Translations under genes and position numbers: made by a program | The notes under the pieces: generated by a model | Database searches by the model: none | What the model was told of the DNA's origin: nothing | The model's input: only the letters and a program-made list of their open reading frames with translations | In this document: one piece after another, positions 1-9,323 of the stretch | Position numbering within the stretch: the first letter of the stretch is position 1 | Layout of the letters: every line of letters starts with the position of its first letter | Assembly: GCA_001599755.1 (NCBI GenBank) | Contig: BCHX01000010.1 | Location: forward strand, 37,067 to 101,066 | Length of the DNA: 64,000 bases | Source of the DNA: Gliomastix tumulicola | Taxonomy: Eukaryota > Ascomycota > Sordariomycetes > Hypocreales > Bionectriaceae | Reading direction: 5' to 3'

Positions 1-300
1 TTCCGCCATCGATACAGGATCGTGCCTCAGCCTTATCGGAACGTGGCCGATATCCTCGAGGAGTTAACGCAGGCTATGTGCTACACATTTGGAAGAGCAA
101 CCAAGGCCGTCAGCATCTGTACGCCGGCATATTATGCGGATATCCTGTGTGAGCGCGCACGATGCTATTTGAGCGGTGTCTTTGAGACGCCAACGCACTC
201 GGCTGCACAATCAACTGCGGGGAGTGAGTATGGGACATCCGTAACGAATAAGGATGTAGAGATTCACGAAAGATTGAGGGATACGATGTTTTATATTTAA
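1..300 (+). CDS. Argonaute, C-terminal 99 residues (gene runs off the left edge)
   Basis: Open frame from base 1 to the TAA at 298-300, encoding the end of a PIWI domain. It matches the last 99 residues of the full Argonaute at 40201-43366 except for two changes near the C-terminus (T for M and H for Y). Seven base differences were counted in 300, five of them synonymous. It keeps the motif PAYYADILCERARCY with the Asp that is the fourth PIWI catalytic residue in QDE-2-type slicers, and the conserved C-terminal YI. Homology to the second copy begins at the first base, so a longer or complete second gene may lie outside the window. The mostly synonymous divergence suggests the coding part was under selection after duplication. 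Confidence 0.9.
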   Translation, partial: FRHRYRIVPQPYRNVADILEELTQAMCYTFGRATKAVSICTPAYYADILCERARCYLSGVFETPTHSAAQSTAGSEYGTSVTNKDVEIHERLRDTMFYI

Positions 301-1365
301 CGACGGTCGACAATACGCATAACCTCTTGGCGGCCATTGGCTGAGGCAGCTTGGAGAGCATTGCCATAGTGGCCACCCTGTGCATTGACGTCGGCATCTT
401 TATGTGAGCAGGTGTTCGATCTGGTGGTGGCCTTTGAATGAGACAGCTTGGACAGCATTGTTGACAGTATCTTCTCCCCTTGCTCCGCAAACTCAAGTTC
501 TATGTGATCCCGAAGTTCGGGCTCGGAATAGGAAGGGCCCTCATTTGATTGCCTGCCTTCTCGGTATCATTGCTTCCCGGTTGCATTAATGGATCGGTGC
601 TTATCTCATTTGCCATCAACCATGTAGTAAAGACACCGGAAATTGCGAAAGAGCAATTGGCACAGTACCTGAGTCCGTATCGAACCTGCGCCGGAGAAAC
701 CTTATATGCCACCAGCCGATCCGCTGTAGTTCCGCCCTAGATGGCGGGCTTTTTCGCCGTGGACCGTCCTACGGCGCTGCTCGAGAGCTAGGCGAGCACG
801 ACAGATGTAACGACATCTATCGTCTTTGCAGAGTTCGCAGCTGATGTCGTCGTAGAACACTAGAAGAAATGGAATAGGAGTAGCGCTTGGTGACGGCTGG
901 AGCCAAGTGGAAAATTTTCGTGGGGTCTTGTAGGAGAGGTACATGGCTGAACTTTTGCACAAGCGACTGAATCGCTGCGATTCAGTCGCAGCTAGTTTGT
1001 AAATTAACAAGCAATTGTGGTGGAGGCGATTATAATGGTAAAGAGTTGTTTGTGGCGCCGTGCCATACTCTTCACATACTATAATGCACCACGACGGACC
1101 GTAGTAAAAGAGGTTGTTGAGGTTCATCGCCCTAGCATTCTATCAAGACGTGAAATACGGACGAGATGGGAATTTTCATGAACGAGGTTGGGGCGTCGCG
1201 TACTGACACGGTTGTGTCTCCACATCTCGATGGATCTCGGAGATACCCGCATCTGGTAGCATATTCGGAGATAAGGGCGAATCAGGAAGTTGACAAGGAA
1301 AAGCCGACAATGAGGTTAGCTGTCAGTTAATAATAGAAGAGTAGGGCAAGCCATGGCTGTTAGGG
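1..1365 (+). repeat. Segmental duplication, copy A (Argonaute 3' end and downstream)
   Basis: Bases 1 to about 1365 align in the same direction with 43068 to about 44405. The match covers the Argonaute 3' end, then non-coding DNA. About 390 compared bases after the stop codon gave roughly 17 transitions and 6 transversions. Copy A alone has about 60 extra bases near 1176-1235. Copy B alone has about 31 extra bases near 44198-44228. No gene is supported between 301 and 1365. Confidence 0.9.
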
Positions 1366-2015
1366 TGGGGCACCCGAATTTCCCCTTTACGTGAAGACAT
1401 TTCTTTTATGTGTGTTTGTCGCGCGACACCTGACTTTGCTCCAGCCGCTGAATATCCTCAAGTACGACATACAAAGTCATCGATCAAATTTTGCATTCGA
1501 TGTACTGATCATCAGTTCTTTTCCGCACTGCGGCTTTCACCTCTATACTTTTTTTTTTGTTTGTTTGTTTGTATGTTTTCCGTCCAGCAGCATTGGGCCG
1601 CTCAGGTCCCCTGTAGGGGCACGGGACGTGCTAGGCTAAACTATATAGAAGAATACACTGTCAGAGGACTTCGCCCAGCGCTTCTTGCAAGGCCTCCGTA
1701 GGATGGGCTGTCGAGCCCAACTCTCGGAGGCGGCTTCTCTACCTTTCCCCAGAGGTAGAGTTCGTCCTGCACGCAGTACAAGTGTCTAAAGCTAGTCCCC
1801 CATCAGCCGTCCTTCGCCAGTTCATCTAGCATATCGTCGGCTCAAAGGCGCAATCGTCTGAGAAGGCATCCCGTCAGCGGGAACATATCCCTCTCCAGCC
1901 GAGAATTCTCTTGCACAGGTAGGCTAAGTAGCCCCCGCACCATACGGCGCGAAAACTATGCCCTCCACGGTCGCCAGCAGCTACAACCGAAGCTGTGCAT
2001 CCTATAAGGGAAAAA
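1366..2015. other. No gene recognised; TTTG microsatellite
   Basis: Non-coding to my reading. It holds a T tract and TTTG tandem repeat near 1548-1575. Short open frames here overlap in several frames and show no recognisable domain. Confidence 0.5.
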
Positions 2016-2594
2016 CCCCTCGAAGGGGAAAACCCCAAGGCGGCTAGAACGCTGTCTNGTCTCCAGGTAAGCTCTGTACCATTTCGACCCAGCGGTTTAT
2101 GTCTGTGGTCTCGGCGTAGCGAGACGCGATTGTCGGTCCCGGTCGCAACCGGGCAGCAGCCAGAGGCTGCCGANAAAGAAAAAGGAAAAGAAAAAGAAAA
2201 AGAGAGGTCTCTAGGCAGGAGATACCTGCAGAGGTCGGTCGAGGCAGCGCGAAGCGCAGGTCTGGGCGAGGGCGCGACGGCCCAGGTCGTCGGGCAGCTG
2301 TGGCTGCGCAGGAGTGTCGAAGAGGCGTAAGAGCCCCGAAGTAACCCAAGGGCAACAAAGCCCGGAGGATCGAGCAGCAGGATGCTGCGTGTGTCTGGGC
2401 AGCCGAAGCTGCAGAGGTCGGTCGGTAGGTCGGAAGGTCGGAAGGTCGGTCGGAAGGTCGGAAGGTCGGTCGGAGAGGGCACTGGGCCCAGAGTGTCGGA
2501 TGGCTCGCGAAGCCAGGAAGTCGAGGCTCGGGAGAGCCTGAGGTAGTCGGTAGGAAGGAGTGCCCAAAGGCAAGGTCAGGAGCTCGCGAAGCTC
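2016..2594 (+). repeat. Array of at least ten mini-hairpins in GGTCGG-rich DNA
   Basis: A run of short perfect inverted repeats with 3-6 base loops. Positions (stem length): 2016-2028 (5), 2108-2125 (6), 2138-2153 (6), 2156-2170 (6), 2247-2257 (4), 2294-2307 (5), 2399-2412 (5), 2502-2514 (4), 2524-2539 (6), 2561-2572 (4), 2580-2594 (5). Loops include CGA, CGCA, CGAA, GAA and GGGA. The hairpins sit in GGTCGG/GGAAGG tandem sequence (2411-2475) and beside an AAAAAG tract (2175-2205). Two N bases fall inside. Long minus-strand open frames across it (to about 200 codons) are low-complexity and look like by-products of base composition. Confidence 0.65.
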
Positions 2595-2708
2595 AGTGTC
2601 GTCGGTNCCAGCATGGCAAAGAAAGGTCAACTCTCTGAATCCCTCTCTTGTGGCGGTTGCTAGGGTCCCGATAAACCCAAGGTGAAATTGCTGCGAATTT
2701 TAGGCTGC

Positions 2709-2762
2709 GAAAATTTTTCCCCTAGCAAGCCACTAACAGTGGTTGCCAAGGGAAAATTTTTA
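2709..2762. repeat. Foldback hairpin, about 24-base arms
   Basis: Left arm 2709-2734 and right arm 2738-2762 pair around a 3-base loop with a few mismatches. Outer stem is AAAATTTTTCCC against GGGAAAATTTTT. No target duplication was found. It lies just left of a LINE relic. Confidence 0.7.
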
Positions 2763-2784
2763 CAGGAGAGAGTTGGAATTGCCA

Positions 2785-2852
2785 CCCGCATCGCGCCCGC
2801 ATCGCCTGTAGGGTAGGCGCCCATTTCGGGCCGTCTGACGCTGCCTTTCCCA
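2785..2852 (-). pseudogene. LINE relic: end of ORF2
   Basis: Minus-strand frame reads GKAASDGPKWAPTLQA, matching the C-terminal end of LINE ORF2 at 35648-35720 (GKAASDGPTWAPNLQA). Only this short stretch survives. The same piece appears on the minus strand near 50625-50690. Confidence 0.75.
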
Positions 2853-3256
2853 ATGGGGCCATGTTGATACCCTTCGGCTCCACGCTTGGAAGATGGACAC
2901 AAACTTCGAACACAAACATAATGACTTCACGGCCCCGGTGGGCTCCAGTGAGCTTTGAAAGAAAGCCCAGAGGAACTACACAATAATTATTGAAGGCTAA
3001 ATGTACCTAGCAGATTGACTTGCATTTCAAGCAAGACTGTTGCAAAAAATTGGAGTAGCTCAGCTATGTCGTTTCCCCCCCACACGACGTCATTAGTAAG
3101 CTCACGTGGGTCTGTTGTCCTGCCAACGTCCCAACCTATGATCCGGCCTAAAACTCAAGGCGGATTTCAAGGCCGAGCTTCAATCTGTACTCCGAGCCCG
3201 CCACGCTTCACTTCCAACCGCCCTTTTCCATCCTTAACACCTCTGCAGCTCGTACC

Positions 3257-4919
3257 ATGGCAGGTAGCAGTGTACAACGATGGCTTGATGCTATTTCCGA
3301 CTATTTCCCTCACCACGACACCCTCGCCTGCGCCCACGCCTCTCAGACAGAGCGGCACTCAGCGATACCTTCTCTCCCTCCGCCCTCCAAGAGGCACAAG
3401 ATCGAGTCCCCCCGGAGCCCTAGCCGTCAAGACGTTCTCCTGCCCAGTCACCGGAACAGCCAGCAACAGCAGCTTAGCCCTCCAGTTTCTCAGACCGTGT
3501 CCGACATGGACGTCACACCGACCAAGAAGCGACGGAGAAGAATCGATCACACCCACAGTACCGAGCTAGAGCTCACCCCCCGTGCAGGAGGGGCTACGTC
3601 TATCGTGACGACAAGCACAAGCACCTCCCAGTCGGCGCGATCGTCTCGGTCCGCCTCGCCCCGCAAACAGATCCAAAACCTGTCTCTCGACCACACGGGC
3701 TTGGAGATCTGTTCGCTTGATATCAATAGCCCGCCGTCGCCGGCTGCGGTCGGTCTCCTCGAGACGCTGGACGAGATCGGACGTGGTCTCAATATTCTAC
3801 CCGAGCAGGAACGCCACAGTGTACTCCAAGGAACGACAAGCCAAGAAGCCGCAAGATGGAGATACTCGTTTCTACCAATCGAGCAGCAGCAACAATGCGC
3901 TTCTCTTCCTGGCTGGCTGCCCTTCCCGAAGCTGATTACTAAAGTCTGTCGCCGAGCGAAGAATTGCCATGACACGGGCCAGGAAGAGGCAGCGTGGAAT
4001 GCCGAGGTGCATTTTCGCCTGCTCGAGTCCATTTTCAGGGATCCCGAGACGGACACTGCAGATCTTGTGGACTGTTCAACCTAGTATATAGATCCCCTTC
4101 CCCATATCTACACCTCTAGTTGTGCTACCCCCTGTCTTGATCTCGTTGATGTTGATGATGCCGTTTATTCCCTAGACAGCACTACCGCGAGACCTCATCC
4201 GAAATATGTCCCCCGAGCCGCACCAGCTAAGATGATCGATCTCTGCCTTTTCGCAAACTTCGCCCACGACAGCGAGACTACAGATGCCATGCGCCTGCTC
4301 TGCCGGAATACACCGACGTCCACCGTGAACCACGTCGATTTTACACCACTACAACTCCGCCCCATGGTCCTTCGCATAGAGACTAAAAAGTCTGGCAATG
4401 ACTCAGACAGGTCGCAATTACAGATGGGCGTTTGGCTAGCCGCGCAATGGGCCTTTGTCCGGGCGGCAGCCGTATCTTCGCCGCAGGTGAGGCACAGGCA
4501 GAGGCACAGACACGCCTGTTCTACCACCCGAACCGACAACGAGAACAACGGCGATGACGACAGCAATATCGTTCAAGATGGCGGAGGTGCAGCAGAGGAG
4601 ATGCGGCGGATCCTCGTGTGGGAGAAACAGGCAGACGAAGTCTTGTCGCAGCTTGGCTTCCTCCCCGCTATCATCGTCAATGGTCACGACTGGTCGCTCG
4701 TGCTCGCAACGCGCAGGGAACAAAACGATCCTCTGGACGCAGCTGCTGTTTGGAAGCACGAGGGATGCAATGCACGTGTACCAGATCATCGCAGGCCTGA
4801 GAGAGGTGGCGGCTTGGACGAGAGACATATACTTGCCGTGGTGTCAGAAGCACGTTCTGGGTGGCTACGTCGAAGCACTATTGGAAGATACTGAGGGCGG
4901 AGGTGGCTCTACTGCGTGA
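3257..4919 (+). pseudogene. PD-(D/E)XK nuclease-like protein (PDDEXK_12-type), copy 1, frameshifted
   Basis: Exon 1 (3257-4083) starts with a SSVQRWLDAI leader and a Ser/Pro-rich, basic low-complexity region, then the conserved W...AEVH...LLESI block. A 96-base intron (4084-4179, GT..CAG) is proposed. Exon 2 carries the putative nuclease core: Asp in KMIDLCL and the E-x-K of LRIETKK. It also has the conserved GFLPAIIVNGHDWSLVL segment. Near 4720 the frame breaks: NKTILWTQ...YQIIAGLREVAAWTRD...LPW continues one frame over to the stop at 4919. A 1-base insertion or 2-base deletion explains it and could be a sequencing error. Family assignment rests on resemblance to the fungal PDDEXK_12 group and on alignment by eye with copies 2-4. 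The family's role is unknown; nuclease activity is inferred. Confidence 0.75.
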
Positions 4920-4994
4920 AGGGTATGCCGTAATTGATGGTTTTCGTTCGCTGCCCCATGGTCTGCCAGCGTTTTCTCTGTCATCTCTCCAATC

Positions 4995-5785
4995 GACAAT
5001 TAATCATAGAAGAGTAGGGCTGTCGACGCTAGCCATAGCTGTGAGGGGACAATGGGTACCTCACCCTCAAGTAGCTGCTCACCTGCTTACCCGGAGGCAA
5101 AAGACTGATACGACATTCGGGACTACCAGCCCCCTGCATTACTATTTGCTGGCGATGCTCGGTAAGGTGTCGAGATCTACTCTGCTTGCTGATCGTCCGA
5201 AAATCACAGATCTTGCAGGCGAATCCGTCAAGGATTTGAAGGTTTAGATCCGGTAAAGACCCATCTGGGCGAGACGGGGCACCTGCAGGATCCCGCAGCG
5301 CGGGTCTTTGGGTCCTCAGAAAGTTCAGGACAAGGCTTCGTATGTTGACCGACACTTGGTGCTTGCGGCTGAGGTGGCTGCTGACCTGCTTATTATGGGA
5401 TGAAAGGGCAAAGAGGCAATCTGGATGGTAACAGATAAGAACGTAGGCCTCGGGATCAATACGGAGCCGCAATGAATGCAGCAGCTCCTCTCCGATCGTG
5501 CATACTTTGAGAGCACAGTGGACGGGGCGTGCTCGATGGTTGCATAATCTTAGAAACAGAAAGACGGGAGAGTCGAAGCTTCAGGCGCTTCTCTTGTCCA
5601 ACCACTCCCTGTCAGGGGTAGCAATCAAATTCCTGAGATTACGGCACGGAGGCTTGACTACGCAGCGGACCTGATACACGAGGGAATAAGAACAGTGCGC
5701 ACGCACCACCTGCGGACTGCGGACCTGATACACGTGGGTATTGGTACAGTAGGGCTGTGGACGCAAGCCATGGCTGTCAGGGACA
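4995..5785. repeat. Possible element bounded by short direct repeats, carrying a C2H2 relic
   Basis: A motif of the form AGTAGGGCTGTCGACGC followed by AGCCATGGCTGTCAGGG occurs at 4995-5048 and again, same direction, at 5749-5785. The two flank the minus-strand C2H2 (DUF3505-type) relic. The same motif occurs at 1324-1364 and 44354-44405. The right copy is preceded by TTGGTACAGTAG. This could be an unclassified element with terminal direct repeats, or chance juxtaposition of dispersed pieces. Confidence 0.45.
5029..5516 (-). pseudogene. Two-finger C2H2 protein relic (DUF3505-type)
   Basis: Open frame 5472-5029 on the minus strand, with a second-frame extension to 5516. It has two C2H2-like units: CYHPDCLF...H...H (about residues 15-40) and CKICDF...H...H (about residues 83-105). 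This paired arrangement resembles the DUF3505 domain of many repeat-associated fungal proteins. No other domain is visible and the frame is short, so it is a fragment. Parts of the same sequence recur at 22990-23185, 50375-50515 and 50885-51165, and a diverged relative at 26119-26350. The spread implies a mobile or duplicating unit; the DNA-binding role is inferred from the fingers. Confidence 0.6.
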
Positions 5786-5974
5786 GGGCGTAAGGCACCA
5801 CGTCAGCGCACGCCGTGGCCCCGTTCTGCTCGACGTTACCGAACATGCAGGTGATATGTGTGATAAAACAGAAGGTTACTTGTTGTTGTAAGGTCTAAGT
5901 TCCTATCCGTGTATGAGAGATAGCACAGCTCCTTTTATAGTATCCACATCCCAGCCACAGCAGATCGGACCTTC

Positions 5975-8083
5975 TTAGTCAAACGGACTCACCAGTAGCA
6001 TCTTGTGAATGATGCGGAAGGTACCCGCTGAAAGGAGCATTCGGCCTTCCTCATCTCTTGCCCCAAGATCAACCTTGCCTGTGATAAGCAACAGCTTGAC
6101 AACGCCTATTTGCCCTTTCCTGACAGCCCAGATAAGGGGCGTTCGGCCTTCCTTATCTCTTGAATTAGAATCAACCTTGCCTGTATCGAGCAACAGCTTG
6201 ACAACGCCTGCATGCCCAGTGCGGGCAGCCCAGGAAAGGGGCGTTCGGTCTCCCTTATCTCTTGAATCAGGATCACCCTTGCCTGTATCGAGCAACAGCT
6301 TGACAACGCCTGCATGCCCATTCCCAGCCGCCCAGGAAAGTGCCGCTCGCCCGAAGGCCGTATCCTTTGGTTCGACCTCCGCGTCTTGTTTCAAGAGCCG
6401 CTCCGCTAATTTCTCGAGTCCTAAGAAAGATGCCACCATCAAAGCTGTAAAGTTCTCGGTGGGTTTTTCGTTAGGGGACCACCACACTTGAAACCACCGT
6501 GAGTAACTTTCTGAATCCGGATCGCAAATTTTCAGAGCGAGGGATAAATTTCCATCGCTTAGACCAGTGTCAGCTGCACGAAAATGCTGGCCCCAATTCT
6601 GTGCTGAATAGTCCAAGAAAACACAATCAGCAACAGAATGATCCCTGCCTCCATGTGCATCGGTAAAGTCGTAGTTGAAGAGATTTAGATAGCTCAGACA
6701 GATCCCTGCAAGAAGGTCTTGCGCATCTCTGTCGTCGATAGACTGATGACACATTGGTCCTGATAATCTAGTTTTGGATATGTCCGAGCTTCTAGAAAGG
6801 AACTCGCGAGCGGTTTGATGGAGGAAGTACACCTTGCCATGATGCACAGAGACAAAGAGTCCACACCAGTCTCTAAGACGCTCGCCGAAAGCCGTGTCGT
6901 CTTCCAGATCAAGGTCATAGAAAGATCTAGAGCTCTCACCAACCTCAACAGCAATATTCAATTCCCCCAACGTCAATGGCCGGGTTGCTGCAAAGATGAT
7001 CGTCAAGGCTTTGCGGACCATTGAATGATCCTTGGATTTGTTCAGGATCTTCTCGTATGCCTCATGGACTCCTTTGGGAAGTGTGGCAACTGCCGATTCG
7101 ACACCTTTGGGCGTCTTCTTGAAACCCTCCTTTTCTAGGTAGTCAAAGACAAGGTACACCCATAGGTAGGTACGGTGTTCAACCTGCTTAAGCCGGGTTT
7201 CAAGCGTAGTCTTCGTTGTGGGTGTGAGGCCCTTGTCTTTAGAGAGCTGATTGACCCGATACGTCACCACGCAGTTCACCTCTTCACTGATAGCATCTGA
7301 AGCATCCTGGCCAGGTATGTGGATGTCGGAAAACTCCTTGAGAAGGTCCTTAAATTTGGAGATGATCTGGTCGTAAGGCCGGCTCGTCAGGAGGTATTTC
7401 AGACTGCCTTGCTCTTGTTGATTGTTGACGAACAAGTTGTGCACATTTTGGATTAGGTTGGCAAACTCCTCCGTGGCACACTCGTCCAGCGCGTCAAGCA
7501 CGACAATCACGCGACCGGCTTGAGGGTCTCGTGTTGCGTATTGCAGAATCTTCCAGAGGGAACCCGTAGAGTTGACCAGCCCTGCGCCATCTTGACGGTA
7601 CTGTTCCATAGCATGCTTGATGAGGGCCGGCTTTCTCCCGAAAAGCTGGTGGAGTACAGCGCATAGAGCTTGTCGAACTGTATTCTGGTCTTGTTCCTTG
7701 AAGAAAAAGTAACAGATGGTCGCTCCCGTGCCCGCCAGGATGTGGTCGATCAGGTATTTGGCCAGCACCGACTTTCCACACCCAGGGTCTGCAGTTACAA
7801 GAAGAGGGCCAGAATCTTGATCCATCCAGGTCTTGAAGGTTTGATTGCCAAGAAACCAATGACATGTCCCTTCAACCCTCTGTTCAACCCGGTCTTTGTA
7901 CCATTCATATGTGGCATCGCTGGTTCCATTGCTGAGCCGGAACATTTGGTGACACTTCGCTTCTTCATCGGAGAGAGTCTTTTGAGCATGTGACTTTTGA
8001 AGTTGGAGTTGCTCCTTTGAAGTGCTCAGGTGCTCTTTCAAAGTGTCCAGCTGCTCCGCCGCGATTCCACCGAGACCTATCAC
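5975..8083 (-). CDS. NACHT-ankyrin NLR, 5'-truncated
   Basis: A 702-codon open frame with no ATG near its 5' end; the first in-frame ATG is at 7945. An N-terminal linker is followed by Walker A PGCGKS (about residues 100-105) and Walker B VIVVLDALDEC (about 192-202). Then come the TSRPY sensor motif, a winged-helix-like region with LHQTAREFL, and three to four ankyrin repeats (about 550-690). Two of these share the identical core GHAGVVKLLLDTGK. Proteins of this class act in fungal self/non-self recognition by nucleotide-driven oligomerisation, with an N-terminal effector domain. Here that domain is missing: at 8083-8085 the sequence passes directly into a LINE fragment on the same strand. 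Near-identical repeats suggest recent repeat turnover. Probably a non-functional remnant, although the frame is clean. Confidence 0.8.
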   Translation of the reverse strand: MIGLGGIAAEQLDTLKEHLSTSKEQLQLQKSHAQKTLSDEEAKCHQMFRLSNGTSDATYEWYKDRVEQRVEGTCHWFLGNQTFKTWMDQDSGPLLVTADPGCGKSVLAKYLIDHILAGTGATICYFFFKEQDQNTVRQALCAVLHQLFGRKPALIKHAMEQYRQDGAGLVNSTGSLWKILQYATRDPQAGRVIVVLDALDECATEEFANLIQNVHNLFVNNQQEQGSLKYLLTSRPYDQIISKFKDLLKEFSDIHIPGQDASDAISEEVNCVVTYRVNQLSKDKGLTPTTKTTLETRLKQVEHRTYLWVYLVFDYLEKEGFKKTPKGVESAVATLPKGVHEAYEKILNKSKDHSMVRKALTIIFAATRPLTLGELNIAVEVGESSRSFYDLDLEDDTAFGERLRDWCGLFVSVHHGKVYFLHQTAREFLSRSSDISKTRLSGPMCHQSIDDRDAQDLLAGICLSYLNLFNYDFTDAHGGRDHSVADCVFLDYSAQNWGQHFRAADTGLSDGNLSLALKICDPDSESYSRWFQVWWSPNEKPTENFTALMVASFLGLEKLAERLLKQDAEVEPKDTAFGRAALSWAAGNGHAGVVKLLLDTGKGDPDSRDKGDRTPLSWAARTGHAGVVKLLLDTGKVDSNSRDKEGRTPLIWAVRKGQIGVVKLLLITGKVDLGARDEEGRMLLSAGTFRIIHKMLLVSPFD

Positions 8084-8084
8084 G

Positions 8085-9110
8085 TCGCCGCGAGCCGCAG
8101 CACCGCGCCCGTCAGGTCGGCCGACGGGATCGGAATCTGCTCCACGTCGATGTCGTGTCGGATCCAGAGCATGCTCCGGATCGGCGACCGTGCCTCCCGT
8201 GTCTGTGTCGGGATCATCTTGGTCCAGTGGCTGTGTGTGTTAGGCGTCGTGACCACCGCCCCGTCCACCATCCGCGCGTGCGGTTCGGCAACGGCTAGCA
8301 CCGCGTACTGCCGGAGGTCCCCGTCGTTCATCATGCTGAGCTGTACCGCATCGTTTTTGTGCACGTTGAGTTGGTATATCTCCAGCTTACTGTTCATCCC
8401 CTTGGATTGTTCGTGCACGGCAATTTCGGCTGAAGGCCTCATGAGGCCCTCCGCATCGGGTGCACAATGGCTCGACTACCTGGCATGCCCTGTGCTGGTG
8501 CCCTCGCTGGGCGCACCGGCCGCACACCTGCTCCTTCTGGCACGCGAAAGCCTTGTGGCCCGTGTGCCAGCACTTGTAAGTGTGGTTGTTGCAAAAGAAC
8601 TGGCGGTTTACTACCCCTTTTCTAACGAACGCTGTCGGAATGACACCCAAATCTGTCGGAATAACACCCCAAGCCCATACAAAATATCAAAATGCCAAGA
8701 CAGCCCCCTGTACCTCAAAGTATCTCTTCTTTTCTAACCTCTAAGAATAATAGCTAAAAGCTTCAGAAGATGCTCTGGTTAGGTTAGTTAGGGTGGTTAG
8801 GGTCTGGATAGGGATTGATAGGGCTTTGGGTTAGTGGTTAGGGGTAGGGTCCCTTGGGATGTGGAAAAGAAGCCTTTGTAGATACGTGGGAGTACATTGG
8901 GGGTGTCATTCCGACAGATTTGGGTGTCATTCTGACAGCGTTCTTTTCTAACCCGGTTAAACTTCGCTAGGGGCACACCACTAGCCGAATTCGGAAATTG
9001 TAACCCTGGTTCCATAAATGATACTATACCGTAATAGGAAAATGTAACGCTTCGACAGCCTTCACCTTCAACAGCATGATACGATGGCAAAGTGAAATAA
9101 ATGGTGGTGA
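8085..9110 (-). pseudogene. Tad-type LINE fragment: end of gag and start of endonuclease
   Basis: Read leftwards from about 9100: an end-of-gag segment (ASGVPLAKFNRVRK), then after an inserted element (8627-8943) three CCHC-like zinc knuckles (CWHTGHKAFAC, CGRCAQRGHQHRAC, CTRCGGPHEAFSRNC), then the start of an APE-type endonuclease (YQLNVHKNDAVQ, AVAEPHA, RSMLW). It ends at SADLTGAVLRLAA, right at the NLR junction. The gag frame reads straight through when the inserted element and one copy of its 9-bp target repeat are removed. The LINE is cut on its 3' side, so this join is a rearrangement or deletion, not a normal 5'-truncated insertion. Confidence 0.8.
8627..8943. mobile_element. 317-bp MITE, Mutator-like (9-bp target duplication)
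   Basis: Terminal inverted repeats of about 40 bases start GAACGCTGTCGGAATGACAC on the left; the right end is the reverse complement with a few changes. It is flanked by a perfect 9-base direct repeat TTTTCTAAC at 8618-8626 and 8944-8952. Nine bases is the usual target size of Mutator-like elements. The interior has no open frame and contains degenerate TTAGGG/GGTTAG runs (8777-8852). It sits inside the gag of a LINE fragment, so it inserted after the LINE. Confidence 0.85.
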
Positions 9111-9323
9111 AACCCATTTAAATGCTTTATTAGCCTATTGAAGTACACAGATAATACAGTAAACAATATATTTCTTGGTTGTGGTGTTGAAAACTTAAGT
9201 GGTATTTGTAACCTAGAAAGTTAGTAGGCTATGTCCAGATATCTCCCTGCTAATACATGCGCAGATGCAGAGCCTCAACAATCCCTTGGCATGCGACTTG
9301 CACGCCAATATAGCCGGTTTCGC
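9111..9323. other. Short intergenic stretch, AT-rich
   Basis: Downstream of the DUF3433 gene stop on the minus strand. Probable 3' untranslated and spacer DNA; nothing else seen. Confidence 0.4.

Noticed and set aside
110..496. 128-codon minus-strand frame over the Argonaute 3' end, repeated at 43176-43562
   Set aside because: It is antisense to real coding sequence and is kept in both copies only because the DNA is duplicated. No domain.
1874..2630. Long minus-strand open frames (139-202 codons)
   Set aside because: They run through GGTCGG repeats and hairpins, with Pro/Ser/Arg-only composition and N bases. They look like composition artefacts.
8777..8852. True telomere end or interstitial telomere
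   Set aside because: Units are degenerate, and the tract lies wholly inside a small element with its own inverted repeats.
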